A stretch of DNA of 50,321 bases, from positions 1 to 50,321 of the forward strand of contig JAHLMT010000004.1 of assembly GCA_018920185.1 (NCBI GenBank), written 5' to 3'. Of this stretch, positions 29,657-38,296 are shown one piece after another. The DNA comes from Candidatus Aenigmatarchaeota archaeon. GTDB taxonomy: Archaea; Aenigmatarchaeota; Aenigmatarchaeia; CG10238-14; SCSR01. The notes under the pieces were generated by a model that saw only the letters and a program-made list of their open reading frames with translations, had not been told where the DNA came from and searched no databases. How positions within the stretch are numbered: position 1 is the first letter of the stretch; each line of letters opens with the position of its first letter. The translations under genes were made by a program, and so were the position numbers.

Positions 29657-31057
29657 ATGGTAATGATTGGTTTGGAAATTCATGTTCATCTAATTTCAAA
29701 AAGTAAACTTTTTTGTTCTTGCTCTACTGATTACGAAGGTAAAGAACCAAATACTAACGTCTGCCCTATTGATTTGGGGTTTCCCGGTTCCAAACCACAA
29801 TTTAATAAAAAAATTTTAGAATCGGCACTAATGATTGCTAAAGCATTGAATTGTGAAATATCTCCAGTAATGTTCTTCTCTAGAAAATCTTACTTTTATC
29901 CTGATATGCCCAAAAATTTCCAGATATCACAATATGAAATTCCTTTAGCAAGAAACGGCTATCTACAAATAACTAATAAAAAAATTCGGATAAGAAGAAT
30001 CCAAATAGAAGAAGATCCGGGTAAATTGGTACATGTTGGTGGAAGTATAACTAATGCACAATATGTTCTTGTTGATTACAACCGTTCAGGTATCCCAATG
30101 GTGGAGATTGTTACAGAACCCGATTTTGAAACTGTGCAAGAAGTCAGAGAATTCCTATCAAAATTACAATCAATACTTGAACATTTAGAAGTTTACGATC
30201 CTGCGAGAGAAGCGTCTCTTCGAGTTGATTCCAATATTTCTCTGGAAGGTGGAGCAAGGGTTGAAATTAAAAATATCACTGGATTTGCAAATGTTGAAAA
30301 AGCTCTAAGCTACGAAATTGTTAGACAGCAGAATCTTTTAAGAATGGGAATGAAAGTTGAAAGAGAGACAAGACATTTTGATGAAATTACAAAAACTACA
30401 ACAACATTAAGGAAGAAAGAAACTGAGGAGGATTACGGTTATATCTTTGAACCAGATCTACCACAGTTCACAATTTCTACCCAATTATTACAAAAGATAG
30501 AAAAACAAATGCCTGAATTGCCAGATGCAAGAGTGAAAAGATTTGTTGAAGAATATCAAATACCAGAAAACCAGTCACAGATAATTGTTTACACAGATAA
30601 AGCATTGGCAGATTTCTTCGAATCATGTGTGAAATTATTCGACAGACCCAAATTTATTTCACGTTGGATTGTCACCGATTTATTGAAAGTTTTGAACTGG
30701 AACGATTTGACAATAAGAAAATCAAAAGTCACACCAAAGTTGTTTACAGAATTCTTGAAAGCCATGGATGAAGGCGAGATAACAGAAAGATTGGGTAAAG
30801 AATTGATTAAAGAACTAGTGCCAACTGGAAAATCTGTAAAAGAATTGATTAAAGAGAAAGAATTGGATAAGAAAATTGACTTGGAAACTGTTGTTAGGGA
30901 TGTAATTAAAGAAAATAAAAAAGCTGTAGAAGATTATAAAAAAGGAAATGAAAAGGCTATACAATTTTTGATAGGTCAAGTTCTGAGAAAAACTAGAGCT
31001 GTTGGAGATCCAAAAAAAATAAAAAATTTAATCGAAAGAAAACTCAAATACTATTGA
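29657..31057 (+). CDS. gatB: Aspartyl/glutamyl-tRNA amidotransferase subunit B
   Basis: 466 residues. MIGLEIHVHLISKSKLFCSC opens the catalytic cradle with the Cys pairs (FCSCS, NVCPID) that bind a structural metal; YFYPDMPKNFQISQYEIPLA and RRIQIEEDPGKLVH are highly conserved active-site segments, and DYNRSGIPMVEIVTEPD completes the GatB signature. The C-terminal YqeY-like domain (from about residue 340) binds tRNA. GatB phosphorylates and amidates misacylated tRNA. It is followed after 54 bases by tRNA-Asn, a likely substrate. Confidence 0.95.
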   Translation: MVMIGLEIHVHLISKSKLFCSCSTDYEGKEPNTNVCPIDLGFPGSKPQFNKKILESALMIAKALNCEISPVMFFSRKSYFYPDMPKNFQISQYEIPLARNGYLQITNKKIRIRRIQIEEDPGKLVHVGGSITNAQYVLVDYNRSGIPMVEIVTEPDFETVQEVREFLSKLQSILEHLEVYDPAREASLRVDSNISLEGGARVEIKNITGFANVEKALSYEIVRQQNLLRMGMKVERETRHFDEITKTTTTLRKKETEEDYGYIFEPDLPQFTISTQLLQKIEKQMPELPDARVKRFVEEYQIPENQSQIIVYTDKALADFFESCVKLFDRPKFISRWIVTDLLKVLNWNDLTIRKSKVTPKLFTEFLKAMDEGEITERLGKELIKELVPTGKSVKELIKEKELDKKIDLETVVRDVIKENKKAVEDYKKGNEKAIQFLIGQVLRKTRAVGDPKKIKNLIERKLKYY

Positions 31058-31111
31058 AAGGATGATATAATGAAACTTATTTAAAAATTCTTACAGATTA
31101 TTTTATTTCAT

Positions 31112-31184
31112 GCCCTCGTAGCTCAGTAGGTAGAGCGATTGGCTGTTAACCAAGAGGTCGGGAGTTCGAGTCTCCCCGAGGGCG
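31112..31184 (+). tRNA. tRNA-Asn (GUU)
   Basis: 73 nt. Acceptor GCCCUCG/CGAGGGC, D arm GCUC/GAGC, anticodon stem UUGGC/GCCAA-like with loop CUGUUAA giving anticodon GUU, T arm CGGGAGUUCGAGUCUCCCC, discriminator G73. No intron and no encoded CCA. TATA-like ACTTATTTAAAAATTC (31075-31090) lies about 25 bases upstream. Location just after gatB matches its role as the substrate of Asp-tRNA(Asn) transamidation. Confidence 0.95.
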
Positions 31185-31201
31185 CTCACTTTTGGATAAT
31201 A

Positions 31202-31840
31202 CTAATTTTTTATCGAATTAATCACGTACAAATTAACACTAATTTCTTTCACAGGCTTATCATGAAATTTGAATAAATGCGGAATCGGAAATTTATAAGG
31301 AAGTATTTTCTCTACTTTACCCCCTTTGCTTTCAACGAGCTTTGTAATGAATTCTTTCGTCTTTTCGTATCCATTCTTGTGCAAGCTGTATATTCTCTTT
31401 CCACATTCGAGTGCTTTTTCCAGAAATATCCTATCAGCATGCTCCGTTTGTATACCAAAAGGTGGATTTTGTATAACTGTATCACAATTGCCAGAGAAAT
31501 CTCGTATATCCGATTGAATGAATTTTATCGACCCTTTTACAGTAATTTTACTTAATATTATCGAGTGCAAATTTTCCTCTGCAGTCTCCAGTACTTTATA
31601 ATCGTTATCGATTCCTATGACTTCTTTAGCACCAAGTAACAATGCACCTATAGCCAATCTACCAGTACCACAGCCGAAATCGAATACTACCTTATCTTTT
31701 ATGTCACCATTTAGATAAGCAAAATGAAGTATATCCGCAGCCAGATTGCTTGGTATTGTATATTGCTCTAAGGATGGTTTTGGGTTTTGGATCGGTTTTA
31801 GTTTGGAGAGGATGATTTCAAGTTGTTTCTTTGTCGGCAT
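31202..31840 (-). CDS. METTL5-like N6-adenine rRNA methyltransferase
   Basis: 212 residues from the ATG at 31838-31840 (MPTKKQLEIILSKLKPIQNP); a TTG/GTG six codons upstream is possible. The LEQYTIPSNLAADILHFAYL segment, SAM motif VVFDFGCGTGRLAIGALLLG, and catalytic NPPFG (in DTVIQNPPFGIQTEHADRIF) are the METTL5 pattern. Human METTL5 makes m6A in 18S rRNA with TRMT112; archaeal members are presumed rRNA N6-adenine methyltransferases. It is convergent with tRNA-Asn and divergent from the coiled-coil gene, with 55 bases of shared promoter. Confidence 0.85.
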   Translation of the reverse strand: MPTKKQLEIILSKLKPIQNPKPSLEQYTIPSNLAADILHFAYLNGDIKDKVVFDFGCGTGRLAIGALLLGAKEVIGIDNDYKVLETAEENLHSIILSKITVKGSIKFIQSDIRDFSGNCDTVIQNPPFGIQTEHADRIFLEKALECGKRIYSLHKNGYEKTKEFITKLVESKGGKVEKILPYKFPIPHLFKFHDKPVKEISVNLYVINSIKN

Positions 31841-31895
31841 TAGTTTATACTTCACCAAAGAAAGCTTTATAAAGTTTAGTATTATTTACTCACTT

Positions 31896-33428
31896 ATGAA
31901 TAACTTTGAGAAAATTAATATATATGACATAGAAATAACTGGTCAGAAGGATCCAGGACTTGTATACCAATTAGAGCAAAGACTAACAAACGAATTCCGA
32001 AGAAGAGGAGTACAAGAAATCCACCTTACCGTCGATCGAACAAAAAGTAATATTCGAGTGATGATAAGAATCCCTTCAGATTATGAGCTACGAAGTGCTC
32101 TAGAAGATGTGATAAAAAATAACGGATGGGAGGGTGAGTTTAGATACACAATAACACGCAAACAACTTACTAGTGAAGAATTAAGAGCTCTTGAAAGAGA
32201 ACGGGATGAATACATATCACAAGTATTATATTACAAAAACCAGATACAACAAAAAGACAAAAGAATAAGTGAATTGAAAAGTGAAAACCAAAAATTGAAA
32301 GAAGATGCAGAAAATTTTTTAGCTGATAATCTTAATTTATCTTCCAATCTTGTATCAATACAAAAAGAACATGAAACATTAAAAAATCGTCTGGAAGAGG
32401 CGGAACAGACAATCGAGAATTTGAGAGTTGACAACTCCGATGAAAGGGTGTTGGAAAGATACTTGTTTGATCCTCATTCGCTGATTGAATTTTATCTAGA
32501 TAGAGAACGGGAGAAACTAACAGGTCTTGTCCGATTATTTGATGAGTTTAGAGAAAAACGACAAAAGACGCTTTTCGAGAAGGCAATTGGAGAGGTAGGT
32601 ATAAAACTCCCACCTGAAGAATACCCAAAAGTGCTAGAGCAAGGAAAACTCCAATGGGAAGAATCTGATTTATATAAAAAATTAAAGCCAAAGTATGACA
32701 AAGCTATGGAAGCCATAATATTTTTGAACGGTTTAAAAGATGGAACAGCCGGTCGTGATATACCACAACACTTAAGAGAAGAGGTTATAAAATTGTTAGA
32801 GTCTAGACGGAAAGAATACGATGAAACAATAGAAATGTTTAAAAATGCAGAAACAAGACACAGACAGTTCCGTGAAGTGGTCGCTAGGATGAATCGTCTA
32901 AATTCTCAAGAACCATTAGGAGGTCCCATCACCGAGCAGAGAATTTTGTACATTTGTGTAATTAATAAAAATGGCGTCCGAGAACTATACACACCAATTG
33001 ATGATGAGTTAGCAAAAACTTTCCTTGGTTCACTTTTGCTATCACAATTAGATAATCTAGGAGAGAGGTTGCCCCCTCACGAATTGTTTTACAGATATCA
33101 TGTTAATCCAGAAACTGTAGTAAGAACACAAAATAAGTATGACTTTTATAAACTAGGTATAAGAGTTGAAGTAGTTGCATTCTACAGGTCTGGTAATGGA
33201 AAAGAAACTCCTTCACCAGAAATTACCGGAAGAACGCTTGAAGTACTCGAAACTATTAAAAGATTAACACGAGAAGGTAAAAAAGTTAGAAGGTATATTT
33301 TGGCAAGAAAATTGAGTATGATCCCACAGAGTGTAGAACACCATCTTAAAAAATTAATAGATTTAGGACTAATTAGTAAAAAGAGAATAAATCCTCGCAA
33401 TGTAGAAATTGTTTTGAACGAGAATTAA
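31896..33428 (+). CDS. Unknown coiled-coil protein with C-terminal winged helix
   Basis: 510 residues from the ATG at 31896 (MNNFEKINIYDIEITGQKDP). TATA GCTTTATAAAGTTTA (31864-31878) is about 25 bases upstream, so the longer frame is not used. Residues 1-95 form a mixed alpha/beta domain (LVYQLEQRLTNEFRRRG, IRVMIRIPSDYELR); about 100-190 is a heptad-rich coiled coil; 190-330 is charged and helical; 340-430 is another alpha/beta domain; 440-510 is a winged helix (VRRYILARKLSMIPQSVEHH, LKKLIDLGLISKKR) like ArsR/MarR. I do not recognise the combination. A DNA-binding chromosome-organising or regulatory role is only a guess. Confidence 0.7.
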   Translation: MNNFEKINIYDIEITGQKDPGLVYQLEQRLTNEFRRRGVQEIHLTVDRTKSNIRVMIRIPSDYELRSALEDVIKNNGWEGEFRYTITRKQLTSEELRALERERDEYISQVLYYKNQIQQKDKRISELKSENQKLKEDAENFLADNLNLSSNLVSIQKEHETLKNRLEEAEQTIENLRVDNSDERVLERYLFDPHSLIEFYLDREREKLTGLVRLFDEFREKRQKTLFEKAIGEVGIKLPPEEYPKVLEQGKLQWEESDLYKKLKPKYDKAMEAIIFLNGLKDGTAGRDIPQHLREEVIKLLESRRKEYDETIEMFKNAETRHRQFREVVARMNRLNSQEPLGGPITEQRILYICVINKNGVRELYTPIDDELAKTFLGSLLLSQLDNLGERLPPHELFYRYHVNPETVVRTQNKYDFYKLGIRVEVVAFYRSGNGKETPSPEITGRTLEVLETIKRLTREGKKVRRYILARKLSMIPQSVEHHLKKLIDLGLISKKRINPRNVEIVLNEN

Positions 33429-33471
33429 AGCTTTTCAAAATATTCACACATGGTTTCTATTCTACACAGAT

Positions 33472-34404
33472 TTAATTTTTCACAATTTGATCCCAGTTTA
33501 GCATAGGTATACCATATCGTTCGCTATCATCAATACCAACACGAGGACAGAGTGTACAAATAAGAAAGTCAAGCTTTAAGCCTGCTATTTTTTCAGGTGT
33601 AATCTCATCACCGGCTAATATGTAAGCTTCCTTGCCAAGTTTTTCTTCCAGATATTTCTTAATCGAGTAAGGCAGAACCAACTGCCCCTTTTTCCAACTA
33701 GTGAGTATACCTATCCTTCTCGCATCCTTGAAAACAGATTTATTCCAAGCAATTATCTTCTGAATCCTTTTCTTTTCATGTTCGATGTTTGTTATTTCTT
33801 TTCTCTCAACATCTAAGGTGAGCATAGGCTTGCTTGTATTCAGAATTAATCCTAATCCATAGAACTTCGCTGCAGACACACAAAGGAATGCATCAACTTT
33901 ATCCTCTATAGCTTTACCAGCTTTCAACCTGCAACCAAGAATTTGTCCAGGATACTTCACACCTTCAACTTCTGCAATGAAAACTTGCTTCCCTTTTTCC
34001 TCCAAATATTTCTTTATCTCAGGTAGCTTGTTAATATACTGCAGTGAACCTACTAATCCAATCTTTTCGTAGCCGTTTAATTTATCGAATTCTTTTTCGA
34101 GGATTGGTAATGGATCAGAATCTAAGAAATATTCCCAATAAACAACAGGTATATCTGCTTTTACACCAAAATCAACATGTCCTATATGTAAGATAACATC
34201 ACATTGCAATCTTTTAGCTTCATCGCCCTTGACATCACAAGCTCCATAAGTAGGTTCTATGCACAACACAGGATCAAACCCTTCTTTTTCTAGAGTTTTG
34301 GCTATATCCTGTATTTTCTCATTCTTTAATCCTTCAGGAAACTGAACAAACACTCTTCTCGTTTTCAATACTTTTAGTTTTTTAATAACATCGTTCAAAT
34401 CCAT
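33472..34404 (-). CDS. dph2: Dph2, diphthamide synthesis first-step enzyme
   Basis: 310 residues. Dph2 transfers the 3-amino-3-carboxypropyl group of SAM to the target His of elongation factor 2, using a noncanonical radical-SAM 4Fe-4S cluster. The three cluster cysteines are seen in EPTYGACDVKGDEAKR, ILGCRLKAGKAIE and FLICTLCPRVGIDDSERYG, and the start VFVQFPEGLKN is the family's opening. The gene overlaps the upstream rhomboid gene by 10 bases. Its substrate EF-2 is not in the window. Specific to archaea and eukaryotes. Confidence 0.93.
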   Translation of the reverse strand: MDLNDVIKKLKVLKTRRVFVQFPEGLKNEKIQDIAKTLEKEGFDPVLCIEPTYGACDVKGDEAKRLQCDVILHIGHVDFGVKADIPVVYWEYFLDSDPLPILEKEFDKLNGYEKIGLVGSLQYINKLPEIKKYLEEKGKQVFIAEVEGVKYPGQILGCRLKAGKAIEDKVDAFLCVSAAKFYGLGLILNTSKPMLTLDVERKEITNIEHEKKRIQKIIAWNKSVFKDARRIGILTSWKKGQLVLPYSIKKYLEEKLGKEAYILAGDEITPEKIAGLKLDFLICTLCPRVGIDDSERYGIPMLNWDQIVKN

Positions 34405-35042
34405 AGCGTCACTATATATCTAATCAAATAAGGTAGCAAACTTATAAAAGCTATTAACAAGAAAAAGATTGTTATTTTCCTAAACTTATGTTGTTCGCCA
34501 ACTAAACCGAAGAATGCGCCAACCACGCCACCTATCAAATGACCCATCGCAGATAATTGAAAAATCAGAACTCCAGCAAAATTTATAAGAGCATAAATAG
34601 CCCCCACAAGTATGAAAGGCATTGGTATTGGAATAAATCTAATTGGTGAGAGAATCCACTTACCTGAGAATTTGAAAGCACCATATCCAATAATTCCAGA
34701 TATGGCGGCAGATGCACCGATTACTGTAGCATTAATACCAACTAACGGCAGTAGCACCACACCTAAATTCGCTATTAAACCACTCAGAAAATATACAAAC
34801 AAATAAACTAAAGCATTAACTCGTTTCTCGACCTCTTTACCAACAAAAAATAGAACAACCATGTTTCCAACCAAGTGAAGCAAATTTTTATGCATGAACA
34901 TTGCAGTGACGACATTCAGATAATTTCCTTTCTCAAATGAATTCGAACTAAATCCGTAATTCTCTATAAAATATGGTAAATTCTGAAAAGTATAAATAAA
35001 CACACCAACATTGATTAAAATTAGCAACAAAGTTAATTTCAT
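34395..35042 (-). CDS. Rhomboid family intramembrane serine protease
   Basis: 215 residues, six predicted membrane helices. HKNLLHLVGNMVVLFFVGKEVE is the conserved H-x-x-x-x-H-x-x-x-N region of helix 2, GASAAISGIIGYGAF carries the catalytic Ser in helix 4 (usual GxSG here GASA), and AMGHLIGGVVGAFFG the catalytic His in helix 6. The protease cleaves membrane proteins within the bilayer. Start taken at the ATG at 35040-35042; a TTG three codons upstream is possible. Co-transcribed with dph2 by overlap, without known functional link. Divergent from the SWIM gene with an 17-base gap. Confidence 0.85.
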   Translation of the reverse strand: MKLTLLLILINVGVFIYTFQNLPYFIENYGFSSNSFEKGNYLNVVTAMFMHKNLLHLVGNMVVLFFVGKEVEKRVNALVYLFVYFLSGLIANLGVVLLPLVGINATVIGASAAISGIIGYGAFKFSGKWILSPIRFIPIPMPFILVGAIYALINFAGVLIFQLSAMGHLIGGVVGAFFGLVGEQHKFRKITIFFLLIAFISLLPYLIRYIVTLWI

Positions 35043-35059
35043 CCTTCTCAATTATAATT

Positions 35060-35299
35060 ATGGAAAAACTATCCAAAGAAATTATTGAAAAAGGGAAAAA
35101 ATTATTCGAATCAGGGAAAGTAACAAAAGATTTAGACACTCCAAAAAGAATTTATTTCACAGTTAGAGGAACTACAGAAAAACATTCAGTAATTTTTGAA
35201 AAAGAAAAGAAAGAATACAATTGCGATTGCAAGTTCAATTCATTGCACCATAAAAGATGCAGTCATATTTTAGCTTGCATGTTTAAAGAAGGTGTTTAA
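35060..35299 (+). CDS. Small SWIM zinc-finger protein
   Basis: 79 residues. The C-terminal half has NCDCKFNSLHHKRCSHILAC, a C-x-C-x(n)-C-x-H arrangement that defines the SWIM zinc finger, found in DNA-binding or protein-interaction contexts such as recombination factors and SNF2 partners. The N-terminal half is basic (EKGKKLFESGKVTKDLD). A stand-alone SWIM domain is typical of small archaeal proteins of unknown function. It follows the rhomboid promoter and has a very short leader. Confidence 0.8.
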   Translation: MEKLSKEIIEKGKKLFESGKVTKDLDTPKRIYFTVRGTTEKHSVIFEKEKKEYNCDCKFNSLHHKRCSHILACMFKEGV

Positions 35300-35401
35300 A
35301 TTACTTTCTTCTTCTTCTTGCCACCTCTCACACCTCCATGGGGATATCCCGAATTGTAATTTTTATTTTGTATTCAGGACATAAATAAGTAATGGTTTTA
35401 A
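35300..35401. other. Spacer between the SWIM gene and aspS 3' ends
   Basis: On the minus strand a frame ends HGGVRGGKKKKKVI, stop (35299-35340), a Gly/Lys-rich tail like those of small nucleic-acid-binding proteins, but no start codon fits it. It may be the end of a lost gene. Confidence 0.25.
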
Positions 35402-36712
35402 TTAGGGGAGCACCCTTTCTGTATCTCGCGGAAATAATGTAGCTTCTCTGACATTTGCTATATCCAAAAGCTTCATAGTAAATCTCTCTATTCCTAAAGA
35501 ATACCCACCCATTGGCGGAACACCATATTTGAAAACTTCTGTAAACCATTTTAAAGAATTGAGATTAAGACCTTTTTCTTTGATTTGTGAAATCAATTTC
35601 TGATAACGATGCTCTCTTTGTCCACCAGAAGATACTTCCATTCCTTTAAATACAAGGTCGATGCTTCTCGCCCATTCAGGGCTTTCATCCATCTTCATTA
35701 CATAGAACGGCTTTACTGCATAAGGAAATCTATTAACAAAAAAGAATTCGCTTTTGAACCTCTCTCTGATGTAGGTAGCTAAAGCTTCTTCAGATTCTCT
35801 ATTAAGATCTTGGCCTTTTGGTATAGGTTTACCTAATTCTTCAAGTATATCATAAATTTTAGGAAACTGCAGCTCAGGAAACGGTGTTTTTGGAACTTTT
35901 ATTTCTTTATTTAATATCTCCAGCTGTTCATCACATTCTTTCTTGACTTTTTCCAAAGCATATACAACCATTCCTTCTTCAACTCTCATAACATCATGCT
36001 CATCTTCAATGAATGCAACTTCCACAGCTACAGTCCTATGTTCTGCCATATGCCATACTGTATGACTTTTCTCAGCTCGCCAACTTGGACCTGTCTCAAA
36101 AATCTTTTCAAACCCACCAGCTATCAACAATTCTCGATGTAGTTGTGGGTCTTGACGTAAGAATGCCTGCTTATCGAAATAAACTACTGGGAAAACATCT
36201 GAACCACCTTCAGATATACCTCCTATGATTGAAGGTGTGAAGACTTTGATGAACTTATTATTAAGAAGATATTCTTCAAATGCCACCATTAACTTCGACT
36301 GTATCTTAAAAATCGCTAAATTCTCAGGCGAACGTAAATCTAGTGATCTCCAATCTAGGCGTGTAGCGAGGTTAGATCTTGTCACCCTCCTCGGATCTAA
36401 CGGCAGAATAGGTTCTGCTGAACTAATTTTAACAATTTCTTCTGGAACAATCTCGATACCACTCTTTGTTTTACTGGTTTTTTGTACAACACCTTTAACT
36501 TCAATTATATCCTCATTATGTAACATTTTTATTTTTTCTAAAATTTTTGGCGACGCACTTTTTTGTATTGTAACTTGTACAATTCCGTCAAAATCTCTAA
36601 GTAAAAGAAAGTTTATTCCACCTAAGAGGCGTATATCATGTACCCATCCTTTTACAACTACATTCTTACCCACGGCTTCCTTTAACTCGCTAGTAAAGTG
36701 CGTTCTTTTCAT
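35402..36712 (-). CDS. aspS: Aspartyl-tRNA synthetase (archaeal type, probably non-discriminating)
   Basis: 436 residues, the short archaeal/eukaryotic class IIb form without the bacterial GAD insertion. N-terminal OB anticodon-binding domain (KNVVVKGWVHDIRLLGGINF), then class II motif 2 in FETGPSWRAEKSHTVWHMAE and motif 3 in GGYSLGIERFTMKLLDI. It charges tRNA-Asp and, in organisms that use GatCAB for asparagine, also tRNA-Asn with aspartate. Presence of gatC, gatA, gatB and tRNA-Asn nearby favours the non-discriminating type; no asparaginyl-tRNA synthetase is in the window. The deciding residues cannot be judged by eye. Confidence 0.93.
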   Translation of the reverse strand: MKRTHFTSELKEAVGKNVVVKGWVHDIRLLGGINFLLLRDFDGIVQVTIQKSASPKILEKIKMLHNEDIIEVKGVVQKTSKTKSGIEIVPEEIVKISSAEPILPLDPRRVTRSNLATRLDWRSLDLRSPENLAIFKIQSKLMVAFEEYLLNNKFIKVFTPSIIGGISEGGSDVFPVVYFDKQAFLRQDPQLHRELLIAGGFEKIFETGPSWRAEKSHTVWHMAEHRTVAVEVAFIEDEHDVMRVEEGMVVYALEKVKKECDEQLEILNKEIKVPKTPFPELQFPKIYDILEELGKPIPKGQDLNRESEEALATYIRERFKSEFFFVNRFPYAVKPFYVMKMDESPEWARSIDLVFKGMEVSSGGQREHRYQKLISQIKEKGLNLNSLKWFTEVFKYGVPPMGGYSLGIERFTMKLLDIANVREATLFPRDTERVLP

Positions 36713-36718
36713 TTCTCA

Positions 36719-36961
36719 TCACAGATTAAATACAAATATCCATGTTACAAACCATATCAAAACAAATGTCACCAAAGTATTTAACACAAACCATGAAAAC
36801 TTTTTCCTTCTATCTACAAACATCTTAGTAATAAAAAAGGATATAATATACAAAACTACACCAGCACTTAAAGAAAATATCAAGTTTAAGTAATTCGATA
36901 AAATCCCCATAACCACACCAAGAATAAAATAAATCAATGTCAGAACTCTTTCAGTGTTCAT
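36719..36961 (-). CDS. Small three-helix membrane protein
   Basis: 80 residues from the ATG at 36959-36961 (MNTERVLTLIYFILGVVMG), which overlaps the RNase HII stop (TAATG) and has GGAGGAG just upstream. Three hydrophobic helices: residues 7-23, 29-45 and 60-78, with a basic loop DRRKKFSW. No family recognised. It lies between rnhB and aspS on the same strand, 6 bases before aspS, so the three form one operon. Confidence 0.7.
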   Translation of the reverse strand: MNTERVLTLIYFILGVVMGILSNYLNLIFSLSAGVVLYIISFFITKMFVDRRKKFSWFVLNTLVTFVLIWFVTWIFVFNL

Positions 36962-37680
36962 TACTCCTCCCCTTTGCATTCAACATCTTTTTTCCTAAAG
37001 ATAAAGTCAATAACCTTCTTCTGCCACGCTTTTTCCTGCAGCATTTCTGTCGTCACCCACGATTTTCTGATGTAATCTGGCAATTCTTTACCTTTTGTTT
37101 CTTTAATTATCTTTTCTATAAATTGTATCGTGAGCGGGTCATGGGGGTATCCAATACCAAAATCTACACCGACTTCTTGTTTTAATTCTTCAATCTCTTT
37201 GTCTCGCTCGACTTTAGCAACGATTGATGCGGCAGATACAGCTATATTTGACTCATCCATATAGTTGTCAACCACCAGCTTGATATTCTTGTTCTTTACA
37301 AAACTTTTGATAACTTTCTCGAATCTTTTAGGATTATGTGTGAGGGAGTCTATGAAAACCTTATCGCTACTGGCGAAGTCTATTATCTCAGCCATTTTCA
37401 TTGCTTCTATCGTATCAAGATTTATTCCCATACTTCTATAAGTATCTATTCTACATGGCGCAACCTTCAAGACAAAAATATCTTTTGCAATTTTTTGTAT
37501 TAACTTGTAAAGTTGCTCTCTTTTCTCAGGAGTTAATTCTTTTGAATCTTTCACACCGAGGGCTTTTAACTTCTTCTCGGATTTAACGTCAATAGTTACG
37601 CCAGCTACTACAAGGGGACCGAGTACAGCACCTTTTAGGAGACAAAAATCAATTGACTTATTGTCTACTCCCAGCTTCAT
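36961..37680 (-). CDS. rnhB: RNase HII with a disrupted DEAGRG active-site motif
   Basis: 239 residues. Most of the family is present: KDSKELTPEKREQL, the third-Asp region VFIDSLTHNP, DESNIAVSAASIVAKVERD and GIGYPHDPLTIQFIEK. At the N-terminus, however, the usual G(V/I)DEAGRGxxIGP reads GVDNKSIDFCLLKGAVLGP: the first Asp stays, the adjacent Glu and the G-R-G are gone, and about six extra residues are inserted. RNase HII cuts RNA 5' of a ribonucleotide in DNA using a D-E-D-D metal site, so activity is questionable. No alternative frame restores the motif. Confidence 0.8.
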   Translation of the reverse strand: MKLGVDNKSIDFCLLKGAVLGPLVVAGVTIDVKSEKKLKALGVKDSKELTPEKREQLYKLIQKIAKDIFVLKVAPCRIDTYRSMGINLDTIEAMKMAEIIDFASSDKVFIDSLTHNPKRFEKVIKSFVKNKNIKLVVDNYMDESNIAVSAASIVAKVERDKEIEELKQEVGVDFGIGYPHDPLTIQFIEKIIKETKGKELPDYIRKSWVTTEMLQEKAWQKKVIDFIFRKKDVECKGEE

Positions 37681-37765
37681 CGATCCCCGTTACGAATTCT
37701 ATATCCAACCACCTCTTTATAAACTATAATTTGTTTTATATTTTCGCTTTTATTAACTTACTCTT

Positions 37766-38239
37766 ATGCTAGAAGAACTAGAGTTTCAATTAAAGAGAGG
37801 CAAGGCAATAGAAGATGTACTAGAAAAATACGATTGGAAGAAATTTGAAAATGTGGTCACGGAAATCTTCAAGAAAAATGGATTTATTACAAAGACAAAT
37901 TTTCGATTCAAAACTAAAAGAAATTATGAAATAGATATCATAGCCGTAAGAAACAACAAAATATTTTGCGTAGATTGTAAATGGTGGGGTAGAGGCAGAT
38001 ACAAGAAAACTAGTTTGAGACAAGCTGCAATTAATCAAGAAAATCGTGTAAAAGAATTTCAAAAATTTCTTAAGAAAAATCCCCTAGCAAAAAGCATGTT
38101 AAAAATAAATCCGGGATACACTATCTATCCGTTAATTACAACTTTGCATGAAGAAGATGTGATAAAAGAGAACAATACAATTTTTATACCGGCGTGGAAG
38201 TTAAATAAATTTCTCATCGAAGCAGAACAGTATATTTAA
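37766..38239 (+). CDS. PD-(D/E)XK restriction-endonuclease-like protein
   Basis: 157 residues. YDWKKFENVVTEIFKKNGF, then NYEIDIIAVRNNKIFCVDCK and WWGRG. The Glu of KFE, Asp of EIDII and D-C-K match the Mrr/archaeal Holliday-junction-resolvase-like nuclease core (E...D...[DE]xK), as in many short archaeal restriction-endonuclease-like proteins that act in DNA repair or resolution. Exact substrate unknown. Divergent from rnhB, upstream of tbp. TATA ACTATAATTTGTTTTATA lies 30-45 bases before the ATG. Confidence 0.7.
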   Translation: MLEELEFQLKRGKAIEDVLEKYDWKKFENVVTEIFKKNGFITKTNFRFKTKRNYEIDIIAVRNNKIFCVDCKWWGRGRYKKTSLRQAAINQENRVKEFQKFLKKNPLAKSMLKINPGYTIYPLITTLHEEDVIKENNTIFIPAWKLNKFLIEAEQYI

Positions 38240-38296
38240 CCTTTGCGAAAGCTTTTTAAGTCAAATATTTAAAGTTATTGGTTAATATTATATGTA

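Noticed and set aside
35328-35549. 73-codon minus-strand frame over the aspS 3' end
   Set aside because: Mostly a shadow of aspS in another frame; only the last part is outside the gene.
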